Positions 11,601-22,200 of a DNA stretch of 64,000 nt are shown one piece after another. Source of the stretch: Dipteris shenzhenensis (lineage: Eukaryota > Polypodiophyta > Polypodiopsida > Gleicheniales). The stretch is from the NCBI GenBank assembly GCA_047967505.1, contig CM106539.1; one strand, 5' to 3'. The translations under genes were made by a program, and so were the position numbers. The notes beneath the pieces are model-generated. The model worked only from the letters and a program-made list of their open reading frames with translations, searched no databases and was not told the DNA's origin. The stretch's first letter is position 1. Each line of letters starts with the position of its first letter.

Positions 11601-14600
11601 GGCACCATACTCTGAGGGTCTGTTTCAACCCGTCCTTCCTTTGGCAAGGTCTGCAACCAATGAATATTTCCAGATAACCTGGACCATGAACTCTCGCTGA
11701 GTTCTCAAGCAGGTACTCTTCTGGCTTCAATATTCTTTGTCCATCACCTTCTAGCAATCTGCGTCCAAGATTTGAAGAAGCACCAATACTTCCCCTTCTG
11801 CCTTCGAAGAAGGCCAATTCTTTCCAATCTCTTATCACCAGAGACAAATGAAGAGCAGAATCTCTCCACACCATGCTATAAAGGCTCAAAGGCAGAATAT
11901 CAAATACATACCAGACTGTTGTACTGCCTGAATGTTCGCTCTGAAAGCAAACCCTGTACCTCAATGAGGCACCCGCCAAGATCCTGTGTAATCCTGTACT
12001 GTCCCCTTCTGAAATCTAGCATCCATCTGACCATGAGACCCCAAGGCTTTCCATGGAATCCACCCTCGTGTCAGTGTCAACAGCCACACACCTGGAAGGT
12101 ACCAAGCGCTCCATACTGTCCTTCACCTTCACAAAGGTATCTGACTCCTCGTCGACCCAACTCTCTATGTCAGACATCCTCACTGTAATTTCTGGATCAA
12201 CATATCTGACCTCGGTAACACTCGGTGATGTCACCAGGAACAACTCTTCGATTACCACATTTGCTTTGGCCTTGCCGTCTGAATTTGAGTTAGACTCCTG
12301 TTTGTTTTTCAGATCTGCCTTTTTCTTTCTGCAGTCTTTTGCAAAATGTCCTGGCGTATCACAGTAGAAACACTTCTTCTTGTGCTTCCTCTTCGAAGTC
12401 CCCTCGTCGTCAGAGTCGTCTTTATTGGACTTGCCACCGTTAGGTTTGCCCTTTCCTTTGCCAGCGGAATCCTTCACCAGCATTGCCTTGTCGTCTTTGT
12501 CCTCGTTGTAGAGCTTCTCCCGAGCTTCCTCCTGTAGCAGTAATGGACACAACTCCTCAAATGTCAGAGGTTTGGTCCTCTGTCCTGCTGTCACAGCCGT
12601 AACAAAGCTCTTGAAACTCCGAGGCAATCTCCTCAGTACCATCAAGGCCAGATGGCATGAGTCTGTCTTCTGACCAATTGCTGCCAGCTGATCCCGCACC
12701 ACCTTGACCTTCGTCAAATGGCTATGTACCGTATCGCCTTCTTCCATATCAAGATTGTAGAGTTGATGCTGAAGAAGCACAATCCGGGAGGTATTATTTG
12801 TCTCGTACAAATCCTTCAGGGTGGCCCACGCCTCTACTGACGTCTCGGCCAGCTGGATATGCGGAAGAACGGAGTCCGCCGTAGTCCCTATGATTATTGC
12901 CTGGGCATGGGCATCTCTTTCTTCCCAAGCTTCAAGCTCCTCTTTGTCTACTGCAATGAGTACCTTCCCTTTACTGTCCACCATGTCCTCCGGCTTCGAC
13001 TCCTCTCCCGTGGTGAGCTTCCACAACTTCCGAGCCACTAAATGACTCCAGATCTTCACTTTCCAGATGGGGTAATTAGTCCCGTCCAGGTTCCCAGACT
13101 CTCCAAAGTTAGGGATAGTGAAAGAGAGAAAACTGGAGGAGGAGGAAGGGAAAGCAGGGGCTGAAGAGGCTGTAGATGTCGACATCTCTACTGTTTATAC
13201 CACACAGCAAAGTCAACCGCACTCAAATTCAGTAAACCAGAATTCTGAACGCACCTGACTGAACCTGAGTCACCCTCCTTCTCAAAAAGCACAATCCTCC
13301 AGTCGTGGAAGTCGATTCCCAAGAGCTTCTGAATCAGGATCGTCCTTCAGCAAGGTCCCTGCCTTCAGGCTCCCACACCTGTGAGCCTCCTACTTGGGCT
13401 CTGATACCATATTAGAAAATACCCAACAGAGGGTACACGCAGCGGAAGACTTATAGTAATGCCCAGGAGCTCACACAGTGTGCGGTGTGGGTGTTAAATC
13501 ACAGACTTCTTTACTTATGTGCATACAATAGGTGTGCAGACTCATCAATAGACAATGAACCAACCAGATAAAGAAACCACCAAAATATATTTTCCGTCCA
13601 CAACTATGGACACAATACAAAAGAGACAGATCCAGAGTCCCACCAATGGTGTGGTCCTCTGATCTTACCACAAATTCCTTCTCCTATCTGCTGGCTATCT
13701 CTAGACTAGAGTCCGCATGCTCCACCTCGAGCGTAAGTAAACTTTCCGTCTAGAATGATCCTCTCCACCTTGCTGTCTGGAAACCAGCCTAGGTGGGCAG
13801 CCTCCTGCAAGCTAAGTCTGCAGCACAAGGTACTTCTTTCTCCTCCTGACTGTAGGCCCAAAGGTAGCCCTGCTGCTGCTCCTTCTGCTGGTGGAATTGC
13901 TGCTCCAGATGATGATGAAATGAGGCCTGAATGACCTCTTTATATAGGCCCAAGAGCCTGTCCAGCCAACCGACCCAGCAGCCCTAGAAAGGGCCGACTG
14001 CTGGCCGGTTCAGCCCCTTGCCCCTGACCAAAACCGACCCCACAGCTCCCCATTTATGGGACTGTGGGCTGCCCTTTTTGGGGTTCTCATTACAAGGGCC
14101 CTTGGCCCACCTTTCAAGGGCAGATGCCCTATAAATACAGGGTCCAGCCCAGCCTCTGCTCCCCCGCCTTGCCACGTGGCCCTGCGCCACAGTTTGCCTC
14201 CATGTGAGGCCTGTTCCAGCCTGCTGTGCTGGCCTGCCAGGTTACTTTCCAGGCCCCAAAGCGGTGCTGTTCCTGCTGCTGTCATTGCGCCTTGTCCAGG
14301 GCTTGCTGTAGGTCGAGATCCTGCCTGCAACCCTTGCCATCCGGGTCGCCTATATCGTGACTGCATCCTGCCATGAAGGCGCCTTGAGCTGCCTCTGCCA
14401 GGCCTTTCACTAGCACCTGGGTACCATGCTTTTGTGCTTAGGTTCACCCCCCCATGCTCTCCTCATATGGGGGCTTACAGATGGGGAGGTGACCTTTCCA
14501 ACACCCCCTCTCACCGACACATCTCAGCCCAATGCCAACACATCGATGAAGATGCTCCAGTAACTCCCTGGTCGTAGTCCTCTGGAACCTTTTGGTGTCG

Positions 14601-17600
14601 AAATCTTTTCCTGGCATTTCATCCAGTGGCTCCTGCTCCACCAGGTCCGGTTCCGCTTCCGCACACCATCCTGGTACACAGGTCCATCTCTGGTAGCACC
14701 TCCTGGTACCACCTCCTTCAGTCACATTCCCGCCTCTGAACTCGAGCAATCCAGCCGTCACGATCTTCCAGTCGTCCCCCTCATGATGAGTGAACAACCT
14801 GGAGTCTTCCAGGCACCATGCTCTGAGGGTCTGTTTCAACCCGTCCTTCCTTTGGCAAGGTCTGCAACCAATAAATATTTCCAGATAACCTGGACCATGA
14901 ACTCTCGCTGAGTTCTCAAGCAGGTACTCTTCTGGCTTCAGTATTCTTTGTCCATCACCTTCTAGCAATCTGCGTCCAAGATTTGAAGAAGCACCAATAC
15001 TTCCCCTTCTGCCTTCGAAGAAGGCCAATTCTTTCCAATCTCTTATCACCTGAGACAAATGAAGAGCAGAATCTCTCCACAGCATGCTATAAAGGCTCAA
15101 ATGCAGAATATCAAATACATACCAGACTGTTGTACTGCCTGAATGTTCGCTCTGAAAGCAAACCCTGTACCTCAATGAGGCACCCGCCAAGATCCTGTGT
15201 AATCCTGTACTGTCCCCTTCTGAAATCTAGCATCCATCTGACCATGAGACCCCAGGGCTTTCCATGGAATCCACCCTCGTGTCAGTGTCAACAGCCACAC
15301 ACCTGGAAGGTACCAAGCGCTCCATACTGTCCTTCACCTTCACAAAGGTATCTGACTCCTCGTCGACCCAACTCTCTATTTCAGACATCCTCACTGTAAT
15401 TTCTGGATCAACATATCTGACCTCGGTAACACTCGGTGATGTCAGCAGGAACAACTCTTCGATTACCACATTTGCTTTGGCCTTGCCCTCTGAATCTGAG
15501 TCAGACTCCTGTTTGTTTTTCAGATCCGCCTTTTTCTTTCTGCAGTCTTTTGCAAAATGTCCTGGCGTATCACAATAGAAACACTTCTTCTTGTGCTTCC
15601 TCTTCGAAGTCCCCTCGTCGTCAGAGTCGTCTTTATTGGACTTGCCACCGTTAGGCTTGCCCTTTCCTTTGCCAGCGGAATCCTTCACCAGCATTGCCTT
15701 GTCGTCTTTGTCCTCATTGTAGAGCTTCTCCCGAGCTTCCTCCTGTGTAGCAGTAATGGACACAACTCCTCAAATGTCAGAGGTTTGGTCCTCTGTCCTG
15801 CTGTCACAGCCGTAACAAAGCTCTTGAAACTCCGAGGCAATCTCCTCAGTACCATCAAGGCCAGATGGCATGAGTCTGTCTTCTGACCAATTGCTGCCAG
15901 CTGATCGCGCACCACCTTGACCTTCGTCAAATGGCTATGTACCGTATCGCCTTCTTCCATATCAAGATTGTAGAGTTGATGCTGAAGAAGCACAATCCGG
16001 GAGGTATTATTTGTCTCGTACAGATCCTTCAAGGTGGCCCACGCCTCTACTGACGTCTCGGCTAGCTGGATATGCGGAAGAACGAAGTCCGCCGTAGTCC
16101 CTATGATTATTGCCAGGGCATGGGCATCTCTTTCTTCCCAAGCTTCAAGCTCCTCTCTGTCTACTGCCATGAGTACCTTCTCTTTACTGTCCACCATGTC
16201 CTCCGGCTTCGACTCCTCGCCCGTGGTGAGCTTCCACAACTTCCGAGCCACTAAATGACTCCGGATCTTCACTTTCCAGATGGGGTAATTAGTCCCGTCC
16301 AGGTTCCCAGACTCTCCAAAGTTAGGGATAGTGAAAGAGAGAAAATTGGAGGAGGAGGAAGGGAAAGCAGGGGCTGAAGAGGCTGTAGATGTCGACATCT
16401 CTGCTGTTTATACCACACAGCAAAGTCAACCGCACTCAAATTCAGCAAACCAGAATTCAGAACGCACTTGACTGAACCTGCGTCACCCTCCTTCTCAAAA
16501 AGCACAATCCTCTAGTCGTGAAAGTCGATTCCCAAGAGCTTCTGAATCAGGATCGTCCTTCAGCAAGGTCCCTGCCTTCACGCTCCCACACCTGTGAGCC
16601 TCCTACTTGGGCTCTGATACCATGTTAGAAAATACCCAACAGAGGGTACACGCAGCGGAAGAGTTATAGTAATGCCCAGGAGCTCACACAGTGTGCGGTG
16701 TGGGTGTTAAATCACACACTTTTTACTTATGTGCATACAATAGGCAGACTCATCAATAGACAATGAACCAACCAGATAGAGAAACCACCAAAATATATAT
16801 TTCCGTCCACAACTATGGACACAATACAAAAGAGACAGATCCAGAGTCCCACCAATGGTGTGGTCCTCTGATCTTACCACAAAGTCCTCCTATCTGCTGG
16901 CTATCTCTAGACTAGAGTCCGCGTGCTCCACCTCGAGCGTAAGTAAACTTTCCGTCTAGAATGATCCTCTCCACCTTGCTGTCTGGAAACCAGCCTAGTT
17001 GGGCAGCCTCCTGCAAGCTAAGTCTGCAGCACAAGGTACTTCTTTCTCCTCTTGACTGTAGGCCCAAAGGTAGCCGTGCTGCTGCTCCTTCTGCTGGTGG
17101 AATTGCTGCTCTAGATGATGATGAAATGAGGCCTGAATGACCTCTTTATATAGGCCCAAGAGCCTGGCCAGCCAGCCGACCCAGCAGCCCTAGAAAGGGC
17201 CGACTGCTGGCCGGTTCAGCCCCTTGCCCCTGGCCGACCAAAACCGACCCCACAGCTCCCCATTTATGGGACTCTGGGCTGCCCTTTTTGGGGCTCTCAT
17301 TACAAGGGCCCTTGGCCCACCTTTCAAGGGCAGATGCCCTATAAATACAGGGTCCAGCCCAGCCTCTGCTCCCCCGCCTTGCCACGTGGCCCTGCACCAC
17401 AGTTGGCCTCCATGTGAGGCCTGTTCCAGCCTGCTGTGCTGGCCTGCCAGGTTACTTTCCAGGCCCCAAAGCGGTGCTGTTCCTGCTGCTGTCATTGCAC
17501 CTTGTCCAGGGCTTGCTGCAGGTCGAGATCCTACCTGCAACCCTTGCCATCCGGGTCGCCTATATCGTGACTGCATCCTGCCATGAAGGCGCCTTGAGCT

Positions 17601-19246
17601 GCCTCTGCCAGGCCTTTCACTAGCACCTGGGTACCATGCTTTTGTGCTTAGGTTCACCCCCCCCATGCTCTCCTCATATGGGGGCTTACAGATGGGGAGG
17701 TGACCTTTCCAACAAGGGGCTCTAGGTCGACTAGAGAGATTATGCTTTCAAGCACATTTTCAGGACCCCCCAACGAAGGGTTGGCTATTCGACACACTAG
17801 TGAGACTGACGGCCATGTATGCAGTACCCTTCAGGGGGGTGATCTATCAACAGACTGAGTGGTGGCATTTCGAGAGGTTCCAGGTGATGATGCCATCCAG
17901 GATGAGATCCAGAGAAAACCCTCAGTCTCCCATCAAATCATACAGGCAGAGGTCGGCATGACACCGCTACTAGATAGTCAGCTATCTCCACAAGATCTGG
18001 GCTCTACCTAGAGGGAGACTACAGAGATTGGCTCTAGACACGTCTAGATGCCTAGCTGAGAGTGGTATTAGCATGGCTTGGTACACACTTACATCCAAAT
18101 GATTTCACAGTCAGGGCATCCACATGGATCGTCTCCCCCCCTTTCAGTACAACTTAGATGCTCCAGATCACCTGATTCCATGGGATGAGATTAACCGTAT
18201 CATACGTTTGGACCTCCTCCAACTCCACACGTAATGGACTTGGGGGGAGTACCAGGAGTTTCCCACCAAGATCCGATTCTACCATGACAATTTCCTCACA
18301 GTATTGGTGGATGGGAGTGATTATTAGACCCTAGTACTCGGAGGACAGAAAAGTCTCACATGCATTGAGAATCGCCATCGGCAGGTCTCATCACATCACT
18401 TGAGGATTGAGATAGGGAAAGCCATAGGTACACCCAGAGAGCAACAAATATGTAGACTATGCACCCTGGAGGAGGTGGAGACAGAGGAACACTTCTTGTG
18501 TACTTGCCCTGTATAGTATGAGATTCGAGGACGATACCATTGCTTATTCCGAGAGGGACATGGGTTGCATTGGTCTCTATTTGATGGAGATGCGACGACA
18601 TAGAGAGACGCTGATGCGCCGCATTAGAGAGCAGGATGAGACAGCGGCCCTGAGGCCAAGGTAGATAGAGCCCAACAACAAGTTACATATTTTTATTGAG
18701 TCTGCCCCTGGACATAGCAGAGTTTAGGAGGAGGAGATAGATGACATGAGGATTGAGTGGGCTAGTTGGACGAGACAGCCACGTGAAGAGGCGCATCCAA
18801 AGATGTAGAGACGGACCATGGCAAGCACGATGGAGGTCACAGCTATACTCACGGGGTAGTCCGACTAGAGGGGTCACCTTCGACATGGCCTGCCGAATAC
18901 AGAGATCAAGGACACCACACCCCCTGTCGGCCAAGAGACACGACCTGGCAGACAACAGATATGAGATATCTTCACAGCTTAGAGGAGAGCCACCCTAGCA
19001 TCGAGCTTATTGATGATTGGACTTATTCTAAATTTGTATGATTGGACTTATTCTATACTTTTAAAGGTATATGTATTTCGATCTTGAGTCTGAGTACTAG
19101 ATTCTTGTTCTTTTCGTTTAAGCTTAGCTTGTAGTACTCTGCAAAGAACCTTAGCGAAACTTTCAGCCAAGAGTGGCTTGTATGGGTTACTTCCTGTGAT
19201 TGTACTTTGTCTCATAGGCATGTGAGGCCTCCTGAAGATGTAAATA

Positions 19247-19283
<37 letters not shown>

Positions 19284-22200
19284 TTCATACAAGAGGTTGA
19301 GACGGAGGAGCACTTCATCTTCGGGTGTCCTGTTTACTATGAGATCTGAGGGCGTTTCTACTGCCTCTTCAGAGATAGCTCTGGGGTTTTGTCCCGATTC
19401 CTCTCCTATCCAGACCAGAGATGCTTGACTGCCTTCACTCATGAGGTAGTTAGGCACCGCGAGAGGCTACTTCGATCATGGAGACAGGAGCAGACTTCTT
19501 CCTTGGCATATCCCTCTCAGAGCTCTATCACGGAGTTCTTCCTGCCAGATCACACGGACCCCCACGATACAAGGCCTAGACATGATCGTGACCTAGAGCC
19601 AGTGACTCCACATCTTAGACAGAGGGTTGACGTGCAGATTACACTTGGGGATATCGCCTTTGTGTTCGGAGTCGGAGCCCGCCGACCGACAGGGGTTACT
19701 GTAGCCCTTGTTAGGCGCAGAGCTATGACCAAGAGACGTCACAGTGCCACACCTGTGGGCAGTCGACAACACTATATCGCTGATTTCATGCCTCCATTGC
19801 CTCATCCACCCTGATGTCTTGATGATGATGATGAGATTGATATGTAGTCGACCACTAACATAACTATGTTGTACTTGGTACTATCATTTTGCATTTTTTG
19901 CATTCTGCATTGGTGTGGATGCTCATTTAGTAGCTCCACCCTCATAGCTTGTTTGTACCAGGATTTTCACAGTCTCATAGACCCATCGGTCTTCCGAATA
20001 CTTTAATAAACTTTCTTTCTTTCCTTCTTTCTCTCTCTTAGAGGATGACTAGAGCATGCACGATAGAGGCCCAGCCCATCGCTGCTCTACTCAGAGGAGA
20101 CTGACTGACCCAAGGTTTCACCGTTGATGTGACTCATCATATACAGAGATCTCGGAGACCACGCCGTCCACCATGGCAAGAGACAGCTCGATATGAGAGA
20201 TCTTTGTGTCTCATCGGAGGGATACCACGACTCCCCGATATGTCCTCGAAGCTTTTGCACTACCTAGAGTCTCTTGAGAGCTTCTGAGAGTGTTTTTGAG
20301 TTTTGAGTTTTTGAGATCATTAGCTTAGCTTAGCACTCAGCAAGGGCCTTAGAAGCCCTTTGTTTCAGCCCATGGCAGCTTGTATGAGTTATTCTGCTGA
20401 TTGTACACTCGTCTCATAGGCCCACGAGGCCTCCCGAAGACATTAATACAACCTTCTATCTTTCTTTCTCTCTCTCATAGATGACAGAGTTGCAGGAGGA
20501 CATATATAGGGCCAGCAAGCAGGCATCTCATTCAAAGCATCATGCTTGCAGCATCACAGAACCAGGCTGTCTCATGATGCCGGCACACCCCACAGAGTGG
20601 AGTAGAGGGCAACAGCGGTAGATCTCAAACACACTACCAGGACTTTCACAGGGATCCCAGCTGATGTCGCCTTCTCTAACAGAAAATGTCCCTTGGTCTA
20701 AGGTTTCCAACCCCTCCACTAGTATAGCTACCTTTTCCACAGAAAAACGTTTAAATCATCCTCCAAAACAGTGGCCTTGGCAAAATCGAACCATATACTT
20801 ATTTTTCCTGCACCATCTGATTTGTCAAAGCATACCTTATTGGTTTTTGCCCATTAAATACAGCATCAGGCCGCACAAAGAGCATGTCTTTCCCATTTGG
20901 AAGCTTCCATGATGTCACACAAGCTCCAAAAATATAAATTTCAGCCTGACTATTAGCCACAAAGAAAATCGAAAACTTAGAAAATTTGAAATAAGGCAGC
21001 CTCAAATTCTGTGGATTTAGATAGCTTTGAAGCTGGAAAAAGCACTCAAAACAACAACATACCTCCCATCTGATGCCGAAAGAACCACCCTAGGAAGACC
21101 ACCTTCTCCTTCTTCAACTTTAACTCCATCAGCGCTGACTTGGGCTTGTAGCTTCTCTAGTACTCTGCAGCAACGTTTCCTTCAGAGATGATCCACTTCT
21201 GCTAAGCAGACATCTATGAAGGAAGACAGCTCTATTGAAGCTTAGACTGAATGCAGCAATGCTTTCCGTTAAACAGATAACGTTAGAAAACCACTATTCA
21301 GACAACATATAAATATAACAGCCTTAGCTCCTGATGTGCCTAGATGAATTATCTATTTGAGGCTCAACGGTTAGTAAAAGATATTGGCTCAAAAGACAAG
21401 AATATGCTACATTTGAGAATTTTAAGAGCATCCTCTAAGAGAAATGAGACAAAGAGCTCCGCTCATTAGTACTTCTCACAATATCATTAAAGACTGCAGC
21501 CTTTTTGAGAATCACTGCTTCCATAATTCCATATATATATATATATATATAAAAGAGGATGAATCCAGGAACATGCCCATTGAAAACACAAACCCAGCAA
21601 ATAGTGCAGTTTGAATCTCATGATAGTCACTCACAAGGTTGAAAACCATCAACTCTATCACACACAACAGGGACTAGCTACTATGACGTCGGGGCTACAC
21701 ACTGAGCATTCCACACATGGATAGGAGGTCATGGCCCCGATCCTAGCACAAATGTTCAATAATGTTGTGCGCCATGGTTTCCCCCTTGCTTGGAGTACCA
21801 CCACCATTGTGCCGATACACAAAGTAGGAGACCCCATGGATACTGGGAACTACCACACTCTCATGATTGGTCATACACCAGCCAAGATATATGGGTCACT
21901 ACTAGAGAGAGAGATCAGCTCCTACACGGAAGCACATGGGCATAGGGCACTGGGGCCGGCTCGGAGACAACATTCCACCCTTGATCACATCTTCACCTTG
22001 TGGGCAGTCATCAAGGAGGTGCAGTCGAGATCCTAGAAAGTATATGCTTGTTTTGTAGACTTTCGGAAGGCCTTAGATATAGTGCCAAGATTTCGCATGA
22101 TCAAGCTGTTGGAAAGGTCACCTACCCATCTGTAAGCCCCCATATGAGAAGAGCATGGGGGGAGGGGGGACCTGGGATCTGAGAGATGGCCACATGCGCA

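Larger units (their letters stand above)
7007..17714 (-). mobile_element. tandem array of gag-only copia-like LTR retrotransposons (4 LTRs, 3 internal regions)
   Basis: Four LTRs (7007-8102, 10196-11290, 13410-14503, 16623-17714) alternate with three internal regions (8103-10195, 11291-13409, 14504-16622), all reading on the minus strand. The array is flanked by a single 5-bp direct repeat AGGGG (7002-7006 and 17715-17719), so it behaves as one insertion into the LINE. Each internal region begins with a TGGTATCAGAGC primer-binding site complementary to initiator tRNA-Met and ends with a GAGAGGGGG polypurine tract. Each contains gag but no protease, integrase, RT or RNase H motif. This matches the non-autonomous TR-GAG class; mobility would need enzymes from elsewhere. 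Confidence 0.93.
5659..20835 (-). other. epimerase intron 3 (15.2 kb), transposon-filled
   Basis: On the minus strand it runs from the GTATG donor after exon 3 to the TGTGCAG acceptor before exon 4. Its content left to right on the plus strand is LINE RT fragment, tandem LTR array, LINE C-terminal region, then two further LINE 3' fragments. Only about 190 bp next to exon 4 and 350 bp next to exon 3 carry no recognised element. Confidence 0.88.

Noticed and set aside
7007-17714. Regularly spaced repeats that might suggest a CRISPR-like or satellite array
   Set aside because: Unit size of about 3.2 kb, LTR termini, PBS, PPT and gag identify retrotransposons.
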